Source: Pseudomonas fluorescens (GTDB lineage: Bacteria; Pseudomonadota; Gammaproteobacteria; Pseudomonadales; Pseudomonadaceae). Taken from it: a stretch of DNA of 64,000 bases. Both the position numbers and the translations under genes were made by a program. Below, piece after piece: positions 9,246 through 18,747 of the stretch (its first letter is position 1; each line of letters starts with the position of its first letter). The stretch spans positions 248,001 through 312,000 of the forward strand of contig NZ_CP148752.1 of NCBI RefSeq assembly GCF_040448305.1, written 5' to 3'. The notes under the pieces were generated by a model. It searched no databases. It had not been told where the DNA came from and worked only from the letters and a program-made list of their open reading frames with translations.

Positions 9246-10289
9246 TCAGCGTCGTGACGCCGCATCAAGGTCGAGCAATCCTCGACCGAAGGCTTCACTG
9301 TTGGCGTAGAGACCGGTCCGGTTTGCGGTTTCAAGCAAGTGGTTGCGCACTTGTTGTGCACTCATTTCGGGATACAGGCTCTGAACTGCCGCCAACGCGC
9401 CACTGACTAATGCGGCGGCGGGGGATGTACCGGCAGTCTGGACGTATTTGCCGTCCTTGCCAGTGGTCAGCAATCCCTGGTCTGTGCCTGAGTCCCCACC
9501 GGGAACGGCGATGCACCAGGCCGCTGCGACACCACAATAATTGGATTTTCCATTGATGGCACTGCCATCGTTTTTCAATGCAACGACGGCGATCCAACCT
9601 TTTTCCAATTCAGGGATGGCAAGGGGTAAGCCCGGCTCTGCCAGAGGCTCTCGTTTGAGTTCATTACCGGTCGGAAACACAAATACCGCACCTTGCTGAA
9701 CCAGTTTCCGAGCGCTCGCCAGCGACTCGGACATGACCTGGTTGTAACGTGCTTCGGTGATTTCCGTTGCTGGAATGGCATTGGCCCACGAGTTGTTGAA
9801 TATGCGCGCACCACGATCGAATCCGGCTTGCCAGGAGCGGGAAATTTCACTGTCGAAGAAGAAGGGTTCGTTGTCGTCACCGAAACGGAAGGGGATCAGT
9901 TGAGCGTTGAACGCAACGCCGTGCATACCCTGGCCGTCTTTGTTGGCGGCCAGAATGCCGGCCATTTGAGTGCCGTGGCCAATGCGGTCATGGGTGCCGG
10001 GACGATTTTCTACAAAGTCAAAACCGGGGTCGCGGACCCTGCCTTGAAACGCTGGCAGTTCGGCGTTCAGGCCTGAATCAATCAATGCGACGGGTACGCC
10101 TTGGCCGGTGCCGCCACGTGCGTACAGGCGTGATGCCTGGATGACCGCCAACCCTTTTTGAGCGTGATACTCGGCTGTTTCGAATGTGTCTGGTTTGATT
10201 GCGGGCTTTTCGGGCATGGTCAGACATCCACTGAGTAGCAGCGGCACTGACAGCAAGAGAGCAAATGGAAAAACAGTTCGTTGAAACAT
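9246..10289 (-). CDS. subtilisin-like (S8) serine peptidase, predicted lipoprotein
   Basis: The 347-residue protein starts MFQRTVFPFALLLSVPLLLS followed by G-C, a clear lipoprotein signal with cysteine at about residue 22. The start at 10289 has AAGGA upstream; longer in-frame starts would spoil the signal peptide. The subtilase triad is visible: Asp in VALIDSGLN, His in GHGTQMAGILA and Ser in GTSPAAALVSG. It is predicted to be anchored in the envelope and to hydrolyse peptides there. It is a single gene, divergent from recQ across a 269-bp spacer. Confidence 0.9.
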   Translation of the reverse strand: MFQRTVFPFALLLSVPLLLSGCLTMPEKPAIKPDTFETAEYHAQKGLAVIQASRLYARGGTGQGVPVALIDSGLNAELPAFQGRVRDPGFDFVENRPGTHDRIGHGTQMAGILAANKDGQGMHGVAFNAQLIPFRFGDDNEPFFFDSEISRSWQAGFDRGARIFNNSWANAIPATEITEARYNQVMSESLASARKLVQQGAVFVFPTGNELKREPLAEPGLPLAIPELEKGWIAVVALKNDGSAINGKSNYCGVAAAWCIAVPGGDSGTDQGLLTTGKDGKYVQTAGTSPAAALVSGALAAVQSLYPEMSAQQVRNHLLETANRTGLYANSEAFGRGLLDLDAASRR

Positions 10290-10558
10290 GGTCGGTCCTT
10301 CGACATGGGCTACGCACATCAGGCCTCCTGTTGTCATGAAGACTTCGCGCAGCGTTACGGTTGTTGGGGTTGAACCATACCTGCGGGACTGAGGGGGGCG
10401 TCAGATGGCAGAGTGCTCTGTGTGTTTCAACCTGTGGCGTCAGCAGGACGCGTCTAGGCTGTATCATCCCCTATCGTTTTTGCCCCCGACCTTTTCTCGA
10501 CTCGCTGCGATCGCCGGCCAGGCTTTTGACTCCGCAGCGGTCAATGGAGTGACAGCTT

Positions 10559-12493
10559 ATGCACAACACCCTGGAACAGGTTTTCGGTTATCCACAATTT
10601 CGACCCGGTCAGGAGGCGGCCGTCAGTGCCGTGCTGGCCGGGCGTTCGGCGGCGGCGATTTTCCCCACCGGTTCCGGCAAATCCCTTTGCTACCAATTGC
10701 CGGCGTTGTTGCTGCCGCACCTGACGCTGGTGGTCTCACCCTTGCTGGCATTGATGCAGGATCAACTGGCGTTCTTGCAACGCCACGGCATCTCGGCGGG
10801 CAGTATCGATTCGGCGCAGAGCCGCGATGACGCCAGCGACGTCATGGCCCGGGCCAAATCCGGCGAACTGAAGATTTTGATGATCTCCGTGGAGCGCCTG
10901 AAGAACGAGCGCTTCCGGCATTTTTTGCAGCAAGTACCGATCTCGTTGCTGGTGGTGGACGAGGCGCACTGCATTTCCGAATGGGGGCATAACTTTCGCC
11001 CGGACTACCTCAAGCTTCCCGACTATCAACGCCAGTTCAACATCCCGCAGGTGTTGCTGCTGACCGCAACGGCGACGCCCAAGGTCATCGACGACATGCA
11101 GGCGAAATTCGCCATCGCCGCCGACGATGTGGTGACCACCGGTTTCTATCGCCCGAACCTCAATTTGCTGGTGGAGCCGGTTCGCGGAGCGGACAAACGC
11201 CGACGCCTGGTCGAGTGGATGAGCCAGCGTCCGGACCAGCCGAGCATCGTCTATGTGACCTTGCAGAAAACCGCCGAGCACATCGCCGAACACCTGAACC
11301 GCAACGGCATTCAGGCCGAGGCTTATCACGCCGGGTTGCCCCATGAGCAACGGGAAGCGATCCAGCGTCGATTCATGGGCGGGCAGTCCAATTGCATCGT
11401 CGCCACCATCGCTTTCGGCATGGGCATCGATAAGAGTGACATCCGCAACGTGGTGCATTTCGACCTGCCCAAATCCATCGAAAACTACAGCCAGGAAATC
11501 GGCCGCGCCGGGCGTGACGGGCAGCCGTCGGACTGCCTGGTGTTGGCCAACCGCGACAGCCTCAACGTGCTGGAGAATTTCGTCTACGGCGACACGCCCG
11601 AGCTGGATGGCATCCGTTGCGTGCTTGACGAGATGCATGCCGCGGCAACTGAAGGGCAGTGGGAGTTTCTGCTGGGGCCATTGGCCGATCAGAGCAATAT
11701 TCGCCAGTTGCCGCTCAAGACCTTGCTGGTGCAACTCGAGTTGCGCGGGCTGATCGCCCCGCGCTACGCGTACTACGCCGAGTACCGTTTCAAGTATGTG
11801 CAGGAACCCGAGGCGCTATTGGCGCGTTTCGAAGGCGAGCGCAGGGATTTTGTCGCTGCGATCATCCAGACATCCAGCCGTGCGCGGACCTGGGCCACGG
11901 TGAATTTCGAGGCGTTGCACGAGCAGCATCAGGCCGAGCGCAGTCGGGTGGTCAAGGCACTGGATTATTTCCAGGAGAAGGGCTGGGTGGAGCTCGAAAG
12001 CAAGCAGATGACCGAGGTCTACAGCGTGCTGCAAAGCGGGTTCGACAGCGTCGCATTGGGCGAAGAACTGCACGGCTATTTCACTCGGCATGAGCACACC
12101 GAGATCGCGCGGATTCACGCGATGCTGGATCTGTTCGCCACCGACCGTTGCCTGGGTTATCGCCTGGCCGAGTATTTCGGCGACCACAATGCCCCGCAGC
12201 AATGCGGGCATTGTTCGGTGTGTCATGGGCAAGTGGCGCGGCTACCGGCACCACCGGAGTTGCCGGCGCTTGTGGATAAGAATTTCGAGTCGCTGTGTGG
12301 CGGTTTTATCCACAGGCACGAGCAGCACACGGGCAACTTGCCTTCGGCTGAACGCGTGACACGGTTTCTGTGCGGGATCAGCGTACCGTTGTTCACCAAG
12401 CTCAAGGCGCGGTCGATTTCGGGGTTTGCGGCGCTGGAGGATTATCCGTATGCCGGGGTGCGGGAGTGGGCCGAGCAACATCTACCTGGTTGA
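10559..12493 (+). CDS. RecQ-family ATP-dependent DNA helicase
   Basis: The 644-residue SF2 helicase has motif I FPTGSGKSLC, motif II VVDEAHCISEWGHNFRPDY, motif III LTATATP and motif VI GRAGRDGQPSDCLVL. A RecQ zinc-binding cysteine cluster follows (CGHCSVCHG near residue 553). There is no clear C-terminal HRDC domain, and the protein is shorter than canonical RecQ (about 700 residues), so this looks like a RecQ paralogue. It would unwind DNA 3'-to-5' in recombination and repair. Confidence 0.9.
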   Translation: MHNTLEQVFGYPQFRPGQEAAVSAVLAGRSAAAIFPTGSGKSLCYQLPALLLPHLTLVVSPLLALMQDQLAFLQRHGISAGSIDSAQSRDDASDVMARAKSGELKILMISVERLKNERFRHFLQQVPISLLVVDEAHCISEWGHNFRPDYLKLPDYQRQFNIPQVLLLTATATPKVIDDMQAKFAIAADDVVTTGFYRPNLNLLVEPVRGADKRRRLVEWMSQRPDQPSIVYVTLQKTAEHIAEHLNRNGIQAEAYHAGLPHEQREAIQRRFMGGQSNCIVATIAFGMGIDKSDIRNVVHFDLPKSIENYSQEIGRAGRDGQPSDCLVLANRDSLNVLENFVYGDTPELDGIRCVLDEMHAAATEGQWEFLLGPLADQSNIRQLPLKTLLVQLELRGLIAPRYAYYAEYRFKYVQEPEALLARFEGERRDFVAAIIQTSSRARTWATVNFEALHEQHQAERSRVVKALDYFQEKGWVELESKQMTEVYSVLQSGFDSVALGEELHGYFTRHEHTEIARIHAMLDLFATDRCLGYRLAEYFGDHNAPQQCGHCSVCHGQVARLPAPPELPALVDKNFESLCGGFIHRHEQHTGNLPSAERVTRFLCGISVPLFTKLKARSISGFAALEDYPYAGVREWAEQHLPG

Positions 12494-12504
12494 AACACGG
12501 TCAG

Positions 12505-12596
12505 TGTAGGAGCGAGCCTGCTCGCGATGAGGCCGGTACATTCAACAGTGATGGCGACTGACACACCGCTATCGCGAGCAGGCTCGCTCCCACAGG
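12505..12596. repeat. REP doublet
   Basis: Two REP units in inverted orientation (about 12505-12530 and 12569-12596) occupy the spacer after recQ. They are built on GGAGCGAGCCTGCTCGCGAT, the same family as the other doublets. Confidence 0.9.
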
Positions 12597-12723
12597 AACC
12601 TCAGGGCCCGGCAGTGCTACATCCATCCGCTGAATGTTGCTCATCACAGGAATAAATTTCAAAAAACCCCGGTGGCTGACTATGGTGATGGCTGTCTTCG
12701 GATCGCCAACAAGAGATCAAAAC

Positions 12724-13950
12724 ATGAGCCAGACACCGTCGAATATTCAGCGCGCCGCCGTCATCGGCGCGGGCACCATGGGCCGTGGCATTGTCATGTG
12801 CCTGGCCAACGCCGGAGTGGCCGTGCAGTGGGTCGACAATAATCCGCAAATGCTGGAGCAAGCGCTGGTCACTGTAGCGGACACCTACGCCCACAACGTG
12901 CGCCAGGGCCGGATTGATCAGAGCGAAGCCGATGCCCGTGTCGCGCGCGTTACGGCGGCAGATAGTTACACGGCCATCCGCGATGTCGACCTGGTCATCG
13001 AAGCGGTGTACGAAAACCTTGAGCTCAAGCAGAAAATCTTCCGCGAGCTCGATGACCTGCTCAAACCCGAAGCCATTCTGGCCAGCAATACCTCGGCGCT
13101 GGACATCGACGCCATTGCTGCGGTCACACGCCGTCCGCAACAAGTACTGGGCCTGCACTTCTTCAGCCCGGCGCACATCATGAAGCTGCTGGAAATCGTC
13201 CGTGGTGCACAGACGGCGCCGGCGGTGCTCGACGCGGCACTGGCGCTCGGCCAGCGCATGGGCAAGGTCAGTGTGGTGTCGGGCAATTGCGACGGTTTCA
13301 TCGGCAACCGCATGCTCAATACCTATGTGCTCGAAGCGCGAAAAATGCTGCTGGAAGGCGCTTATCCGTATCAGGTGGATGCAGCGCTGCAAGGCTTCGG
13401 TTTTGCCATGGGGCCGTTCCGCATGTTCGATGTGGTGGGCGTCGACCTGCAATGGCGCGCGCGCCAGTTATCCGGCATTGGACAGGATGCGCCGCAAGTT
13501 CAGGTGGATAACCGTTTGTGTGAGCAGGGACGTTTCGGCCAGAAGAGTGGCAACGGCTTTTACCACTATGAACCGGGCAGTCGTCAGGCCGAACACGATC
13601 CACTGGTGGATGCGCTGGTGCTGGAGGTCAGCGAAGGGCTAGGGTTCCATCGCCGCGAGATCGGCCCGGAGGAGATTCTCGAGCGCTGCTTGCTGGCACT
13701 GGTCAACGAAGGCGCGAAGATCCTGCAGGAAGGCATCGCCGGGTCAGCTCACGATATCGATCTGGTCTACCTCAACGGCTATGGTTTCCCGGCGGACAAG
13801 GGCGGGCCGATGGCCTGGGCGGATCAGCAAGGGCTGGCGGACATTCACCGGCGCTTGATGGACCTTGAGACGCGTCAGGGCGATCACTGGCAGCCAGCGC
13901 GGTTGATTGGGGAGTTGGCGGCGGCTGGCAAGGGCTTTGCTGACAAGTGA
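12724..13950 (+). CDS. 3-hydroxyacyl-CoA dehydrogenase
   Basis: The 408-residue protein starts with an NAD-binding Rossmann fold, AAVIGAGTMGRGIVMCLANA. The 3HCDH signature regions follow (LGLHFFSPAHIMKLLEIV, then DGFIGNRML), with a second C-terminal 3HCDH domain ending in PADKGGPMAWAD. It oxidises L-3-hydroxyacyl-CoA with NAD+ in fatty-acid or related beta-oxidation. It lacks the enoyl-CoA hydratase part of FadB/FadJ. ATG 12724 is preferred over the in-frame codon 90 bases upstream because the Rossmann fold begins right after it. No partner gene of the pathway is adjacent. Confidence 0.9.
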   Translation: MSQTPSNIQRAAVIGAGTMGRGIVMCLANAGVAVQWVDNNPQMLEQALVTVADTYAHNVRQGRIDQSEADARVARVTAADSYTAIRDVDLVIEAVYENLELKQKIFRELDDLLKPEAILASNTSALDIDAIAAVTRRPQQVLGLHFFSPAHIMKLLEIVRGAQTAPAVLDAALALGQRMGKVSVVSGNCDGFIGNRMLNTYVLEARKMLLEGAYPYQVDAALQGFGFAMGPFRMFDVVGVDLQWRARQLSGIGQDAPQVQVDNRLCEQGRFGQKSGNGFYHYEPGSRQAEHDPLVDALVLEVSEGLGFHRREIGPEEILERCLLALVNEGAKILQEGIAGSAHDIDLVYLNGYGFPADKGGPMAWADQQGLADIHRRLMDLETRQGDHWQPARLIGELAAAGKGFADK

Positions 13951-13975
13951 TTGATGCGGCGCCTGTGAGGGCGCC

Positions 13976-14067
13976 TTCGCGAGCAGGCTCGCTCCCACAG
14001 GTGATCGGGTGAAGACAGCTAGTGCGTCTGGTCGAGATCCAATGTGGGAGCGAGCCTGCTCGCGATG
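13976..14067. repeat. REP doublet
   Basis: Inverted REP units at about 13976-14000 and 14043-14067 fill the gap between the dehydrogenase and the thioesterase genes. Confidence 0.9.
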
Positions 14068-14120
14068 AATACAACGCGGTTTCGCCTTAGACTGGCGAAC
14101 CCACTCAGGAATCAACGCCA

Positions 14121-14543
14121 ATGCCCCAACGCACCGACTACCCCCACTTCCAGCCCATCACCACCCGCTGGCACGACAACGATGCCTACGGTCACGTCAA
14201 CAACGTTACCTACTACAGCTTCTTCGATACGGCGGTGAACACTTACCTGATCGAAGTTGGCGGCCTGGATATCCATGATGGTGAGGTGGTGGGGTTCGTG
14301 GTGAGCTCCTCCTGTGATTACTTTGCTTCCATTGCCTTCCCGGACCGCATCGAGATCGGTCTGCGGGTGGGCAAGTTGGGCAACAGTTCGGTGCAATACG
14401 AACTGGCCGTGTTCAAGCAGGGAGAAGACGAGGCCTGCGCGGCGGGGCGCTTCGTGCATGTGTTTGTCGATCGTGCGTCGAATCAACCCGTGGCGATTCC
14501 TGCAGGGTTGCGCGGGGCGCTGGAGCGTCTGGTGGATCAGTAA
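14121..14543 (+). CDS. acyl-CoA thioesterase (4-hydroxybenzoyl-CoA thioesterase-like hotdog fold)
   Basis: The 140-residue protein has the hotdog signature RWHDNDAYGHVNNVTYYSFFD, with the catalytic Asp of the 4HBT/YbgC type. It hydrolyses acyl-CoA thioesters in the cytoplasm; the substrate chain is not predictable from the sequence. It follows the 3-hydroxyacyl-CoA dehydrogenase on the same strand with a REP doublet between, so the two may act in related acyl-CoA metabolism. It ends at a strong bidirectional terminator. Confidence 0.9.
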   Translation: MPQRTDYPHFQPITTRWHDNDAYGHVNNVTYYSFFDTAVNTYLIEVGGLDIHDGEVVGFVVSSSCDYFASIAFPDRIEIGLRVGKLGNSSVQYELAVFKQGEDEACAAGRFVHVFVDRASNQPVAIPAGLRGALERLVDQ

Positions 14544-14546
14544 GGC

Positions 14547-14579
14547 AAAAAAAATCGCAGCCCTTGGGCTGCGATTTTT
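14547..14579. terminator. bidirectional rho-independent terminator
   Basis: An A-run, a GC-rich hairpin (TCGCAGCCCTTGGGCTGCGA) and a T-run lie between the convergent thioesterase (+) and glycine-zipper (-) genes, so it can stop transcription from both sides. Confidence 0.9.
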
Positions 14580-14609
14580 GTTGTACTTACCAGCGAGGTG
14601 CTCGAGGCC

Positions 14610-15101
14610 TTAGTCGCGGTAGTACTTGTGGTGCTTCTTGCGATGGCCATAGGCATGGCCACGGCCCGGATGGCCGTCACGGTAGTAACGACGATCACCA
14701 TGGCCGCGATACGAACGACGATCGTCGTCGTCATCATTATCGTACTCTTTGCCCATGTAGTTACCCAGCGCGCCACCGGCGCCGCCGCCTGCTGCTGCGC
14801 CGATCAGACTGCCGGTGGTGCCGCCCACGCTGCGACCGACCACGTTACCGCCCGCGGCGCCCAACGCACCGCCAAGGGCTGCTTCGCCACGGCTGTGTTT
14901 GTTTGCACCGACGGCGCTACCACCCGCGCCACCCAGGGCCGCGCCGATGGTGGAACCTGTATTGCCGCCTAACGACTGACCGACGACCGAGCCTAAAACC
15001 CCGCCCAATGCGCCGCCTACACCGGCTTCGGTGGTGCCGCCAGCAGACGCGATACCGCTGACCAGGCCAAGGGACAACAAGAGAATCGAGGAGAACTTCA
15101 T
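14610..15101 (-). CDS. secreted glycine-zipper protein
   Basis: The 163-residue protein has a Sec signal peptide (MKFSSILLLSLGLVSGIASA). Repeated small-residue GxxxG blocks follow (such as GGALGGVLGSVVGQSLGG and GSLIGAAAGGGAGGALGNYMG), typical of glycine-zipper envelope proteins. The last ~45 residues are rich in Asp, His, Tyr and Arg, an unusual charged tail that could bind metal or cell-wall polymer. The role is unknown; it is probably in the outer membrane or periplasm. It has its own terminator downstream. Confidence 0.85.
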   Translation of the reverse strand: MKFSSILLLSLGLVSGIASAGGTTEAGVGGALGGVLGSVVGQSLGGNTGSTIGAALGGAGGSAVGANKHSRGEAALGGALGAAGGNVVGRSVGGTTGSLIGAAAGGGAGGALGNYMGKEYDNDDDDDRRSYRGHGDRRYYRDGHPGRGHAYGHRKKHHKYYRD

Positions 15102-15455
15102 GGAGGAACCTCAAGGGGATGACGGCGCGATCCTGAGGCTCTGGAATGGGCGTGACAATCGAAATCCGACGAATAACACGACCTGTATACAATATTGCAA
15201 GTTACTGTTTTTTGGGCGGAACTTAACGTTTTTTTGCCGGTCTTTTACTACTTCGCAAAGGCCGTTTTCATGAGGAAACGGCCTTTTTTGTGGGCGAAAG
15301 GAAAGTGCAGGGTCCAGAGTTTTTGGTGATTGGTCTGGCCCTATCGCGAGCAAGCTCGCTCCCACAGGGATTTCAGTCGAACGCAGATTATGTGAACAAC
15401 AGAAAAAACCTGTGGGAGCGAGCTTGCTCGCGATAGGGCCAGTTCAGACAACATA
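15102..15455. other. 354-bp intergenic region: orphan plus-strand terminator and REP doublet
   Basis: No protein gene is seen. At 15257-15289 a hairpin (AAGGCCGTTTTC..GGAAACGGCCTT) followed by six Ts forms a terminator that works only in the plus direction, although both flanking genes lie on the minus strand. This leaves room for a short plus-strand transcript. A REP doublet lies at about 15342-15435. The region must also hold the promoter of the glycine-zipper gene. Confidence 0.6.
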
Positions 15456-17804
15456 TTAAGCAGACCTGGCCATGATCAACCCGGTCTCACTCGCCGCTTC
15501 CAACCGGATCGCCACAAACTTCGATGTCGGCGTATGGCTGTCATCGCCGGTGCTTTCCAGCGGCACCAACGGGTTCACTTCCGGATAGTAGGCCGCCGCT
15601 TGCCCGGCCGGGATATCAAACGCCAGCAGCGTGAAGCCTTTTACCCGACGTTCCACGCCATCGTCCCAGAGCGAAACGATGTCGGCCTTTTGCCCCGGCT
15701 TGAAGCCCAGGCGAATGATGTCGGCTTCGTTGACGAACAACACGTCCCGCTGACCCTTCACGCCGCGATAACGGTCGTTGAGGCCATAAATGGTGGTGTT
15801 GTACTGATCGTGGGAACGCATCGATTGCATGATCAGGTCCGGCAGCACACCGGTAGCGCGGGTGCGTTCGTGTACCAGGTCTTTGGGCAGTGCGTTCGAG
15901 CGGAAATTGGCCCGGCCCGAAGCGGTGCTCCACTTGCGTGCACCGGCACTGTTGCCCAGGTAGAAACCGCCCGGGTTCTTGATCTTCTCATTGAAGTCCT
16001 TGAAGCCGGGAATGGTCTCGGCGATCAGGTCGCGGATGCGGCTGTAGTCGGCCACCATCCAGTTCCAGTCCACCGGGTGGCTGCCCAGGGTCGCGGCAGC
16101 GATGCCGGCCAGGATCGCCGGCTCCGAGCGCATCTGGTTCGACAGCGGCTGCAGCTGACCATTGGAGGCGTGGACCATGCTGAACGAGTCTTCGACGGTT
16201 ATCGCTTGCGGGCCTTGGGTCTGGATATCGATGTCGGTGCGGCCCAGGCACGGCAGGATCAGCGCGTCTTTACCGTGGGTCAAATGGCTGCGGTTGAGCT
16301 TGGTGCTGATCTGTACGGTCAGGTCGCAGTTTCGCAGGGCCTGGAACGTGCGCGGGCTGTCCGGCGTGGCTTGGGCGAAGTTGCCGCCCAGACCGATGAA
16401 GACTTTCGCCCGGCCTTCAGCCATGGCGTGAATCGCCTCGACCACGTTGTGGCCGTTGTCGCGTGGCACCTTGAACTGGAAGCGCCGCTCCAGAGCATCG
16501 AGGAACGCGACAGGAGGGCGTTCATTGATGCCCATGGTCCGGTCGCCCTGCACGTTACTGTGACCACGCACCGGGCACAGGCCTGCACCCGGCCGGCCGA
16601 TGTTGCCGCGCAGCAGCATCAGGTTGGCGATTTCCTGGATGGTCGCCACCGAATGGCGGTGCTGGGTGATGCCCATGGCCCAGCACATGATCACGTTCTT
16701 GCCTTTGGCGTACATGCGCGCGGCTTGCTCGATTTCCACCAGGCTCAGGCCGGATTGCTCGACGATCTGCTCCCACGGGGTGTCGTCGATGACGGCCAGG
16801 TAATCCAGCACGCTGACGCTGTGCTCGTTGAGGAAGTCATGGTCGAACACCGCCGGGGCACCGGTTTTCTGCGCGTCGCGCTCCCACAGCAGGAGGAATT
16901 TCGCCATGCCGCGCATGATCGCCATGTCGCCACCTAGGGCCGGGCGGAAGAATGCGGTGTTGGTCGGCTTGTCGCCGTTGGTGAGCATTTCGAGCGCGTG
17001 CTGCGGATGCTGGAAGCGCTCCAGGCCACGCTCTTTCAGCGGGTTGATGCACACCACTTGCGCGCCGCGCTTCACCGCTTCGCGCAACGGTTCGAGCATT
17101 CGCGGGTGGTTGGTGCCGGGGTTCTGGCCCCAGACGAAAATCGCATCGGCGTGTTCGAAGTCGTCGAAGGTCACGGTGCCTTTGCCGACCCCGACGCTTT
17201 GCGACAACGCGACACCGCTGGCCTCGTGGCACATGTTCGAGCAGTCAGGGAAGTTGTTGGTGCCATAGGCGCGCACGAACAGCTGATAGAGGTACGCCGC
17301 TTCGTTGCTGGCACGGCCGGAAGTGTAGAACTCGGCCTGATCGGGGTTCGACAGGCCGTTCAGATGCTTGGCGATCAGGGCGAATGCGTCGTCCCAGCTG
17401 ATCGGCTGGTAGCGATCGGTCTCGGCGTCATAGCTCATCGGCTCGGTCAGGCGGCCCTGGTATTCGAGCCAATAGTCGCTTTGCTCCAGCAGCGAAGTGA
17501 CGCTGTGTTTGGCGAAGAACTTGGCATCGACACGACGTTTGGTCGCCTCCCAGTTCACCGCCTTGGCGCCGTTCTCACAGAACATCACCATGCCCTTTTC
17601 CGGAGAGTCACCCCAGGCGCAACCCGGGCAGTCGAAGCCACCGTTCTGGTTGGTCTTGAGCATTATGCGCAAGTTTTTCAGCGCGTTGTCGCTGGTCAAC
17701 CAAGCCTGGGCCACGCTGATCAGTGCGCCCCAGCCACCGGCCGGGCCTTTGTAGGGCTTGTAGCGAGGGACGGGTTTCTGATCGGCTTGACGGTGTTGAC
17801 TCAC
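15456..17804 (-). CDS. FdhF/YdeP-family molybdopterin oxidoreductase (formate dehydrogenase-like)
   Basis: The 782-residue protein begins at a GTG that overlaps the fdhD stop by four bases. The frame is open further upstream, but that part lies inside fdhD. It contains DCPGCAWGDSPEKG near the N-terminus, a reduced cysteine cluster for the Fe-S centre, DCSNMCHEASG for the metal ligand region, and molybdopterin-binding blocks such as FVWGQNPGTNHPRMLEP. The family is YdeP/FdhF-like and cytoplasmic. It may oxidise formate or another small substrate; YdeP is linked to acid resistance in E. coli. No selenocysteine codon is needed. Confidence 0.88.
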   Translation of the reverse strand: MSQHRQADQKPVPRYKPYKGPAGGWGALISVAQAWLTSDNALKNLRIMLKTNQNGGFDCPGCAWGDSPEKGMVMFCENGAKAVNWEATKRRVDAKFFAKHSVTSLLEQSDYWLEYQGRLTEPMSYDAETDRYQPISWDDAFALIAKHLNGLSNPDQAEFYTSGRASNEAAYLYQLFVRAYGTNNFPDCSNMCHEASGVALSQSVGVGKGTVTFDDFEHADAIFVWGQNPGTNHPRMLEPLREAVKRGAQVVCINPLKERGLERFQHPQHALEMLTNGDKPTNTAFFRPALGGDMAIMRGMAKFLLLWERDAQKTGAPAVFDHDFLNEHSVSVLDYLAVIDDTPWEQIVEQSGLSLVEIEQAARMYAKGKNVIMCWAMGITQHRHSVATIQEIANLMLLRGNIGRPGAGLCPVRGHSNVQGDRTMGINERPPVAFLDALERRFQFKVPRDNGHNVVEAIHAMAEGRAKVFIGLGGNFAQATPDSPRTFQALRNCDLTVQISTKLNRSHLTHGKDALILPCLGRTDIDIQTQGPQAITVEDSFSMVHASNGQLQPLSNQMRSEPAILAGIAAATLGSHPVDWNWMVADYSRIRDLIAETIPGFKDFNEKIKNPGGFYLGNSAGARKWSTASGRANFRSNALPKDLVHERTRATGVLPDLIMQSMRSHDQYNTTIYGLNDRYRGVKGQRDVLFVNEADIIRLGFKPGQKADIVSLWDDGVERRVKGFTLLAFDIPAGQAAAYYPEVNPLVPLESTGDDSHTPTSKFVAIRLEAASETGLIMARSA

Positions 17805-18655
17805 GCTTGATTCTCCAACGTTGGGCTGTAGACCCGCGGTGCATTCTTCTGTGGCAGATGGATGAGATTGAGGTTGTGGCGACGGGCCCATTGCACGGCA
17901 AGGCCCGTGGGCGACGACAGGCTGACCAGGGTCTGGATGCCGGCGCGCAAGACTTTCTGGATCAATTCGAGGCTGCAGCGGCTGGTGACAATCGCCAGCC
18001 CGCCAGCGGTCGGGATCTTCTGGCGGATCAATCCGCCGATCAGTTTGTCGAGGGCGTTGTGCCGGCCGATATCTTCGCGGCCGAGCAACAACTCACCTTT
18101 GTCATTCATGAACACCGCGGCATGCACCGCACCGCAATGTTGGCCCAGCGGCTGGAAGGCGCCGATGCGCTCGCGCAGGCCGTCAAGCCATTCGACCGGC
18201 GGCAACGGGGCGCCGGGTAATACCTGAAGGTCCGGCAACGCCTGCTCGAGCGCTTCCACGCCGCACAACCCGCAACCGCTGGTGCCGGCCAGTTGCCGAC
18301 GCTGTTGCTTGAGGTTCCAGAAGGCGCGGTTGGCGATGGTCACTTGTGCGTATTGCGCCGAACCCGAGCCGCTGAGTTGCAGGTCATAGATGTCCGTGGC
18401 GTCCTGGATGATGCCGCTGCCCAGGCTGAAGCCGACGATGAAATCTTCCAGGTCCGTGGGCGTTACCAGCATGACCGCCTGGCTGATGCCGTTGAAGGCA
18501 ATCGCCAGTGCGACTTCCTCGGCCAGCGCGGTGCTGGCCGATTCGGCGCTATCCGTTTCGGTACGACGCAGATTGCAGTAGCTGTAAGTCTGGCTGGCGG
18601 CGGGTGCGGGCGTTTCGAGGGCAGGCGCCGCGCAGGCTGGGCGCTTGGTGTTCAT
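17801..18655 (-). CDS. fdhD: formate dehydrogenase accessory sulfurtransferase FdhD
   Basis: The 284-residue protein has the FdhD signature: a loop with the paired cysteines CGLCG (in SGCGLCGVE), then GAVHAAVFMNDKGELLLGREDIGRHNALDK and the C-terminal TSRCSLELIQKV. FdhD passes sulfur from IscS to the molybdopterin cofactor of formate dehydrogenase. Its stop overlaps the GTG start of the oxidoreductase gene, so the two are translationally coupled and almost certainly work together. Confidence 0.93.
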   Translation of the reverse strand: MNTKRPACAAPALETPAPAASQTYSYCNLRRTETDSAESASTALAEEVALAIAFNGISQAVMLVTPTDLEDFIVGFSLGSGIIQDATDIYDLQLSGSGSAQYAQVTIANRAFWNLKQQRRQLAGTSGCGLCGVEALEQALPDLQVLPGAPLPPVEWLDGLRERIGAFQPLGQHCGAVHAAVFMNDKGELLLGREDIGRHNALDKLIGGLIRQKIPTAGGLAIVTSRCSLELIQKVLRAGIQTLVSLSSPTGLAVQWARRHNLNLIHLPQKNAPRVYSPTLENQA

Positions 18656-18747
18656 GGCATCACCGACGGATTGATCAGCTTTAAGACTAGGCGCGGCAAG
18701 TTGTCGCGTCTAATCGCTATTACTGATCTACCGATAGATGCCGTCGA

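Noticed and set aside
12270..12314. Two DnaA-box-like TTATCCACA sequences facing each other within recQ
   Set aside because: They lie inside a well-supported coding region with only two copies, no AT-rich unwinding element and no dnaA/dnaN nearby; most likely chance.
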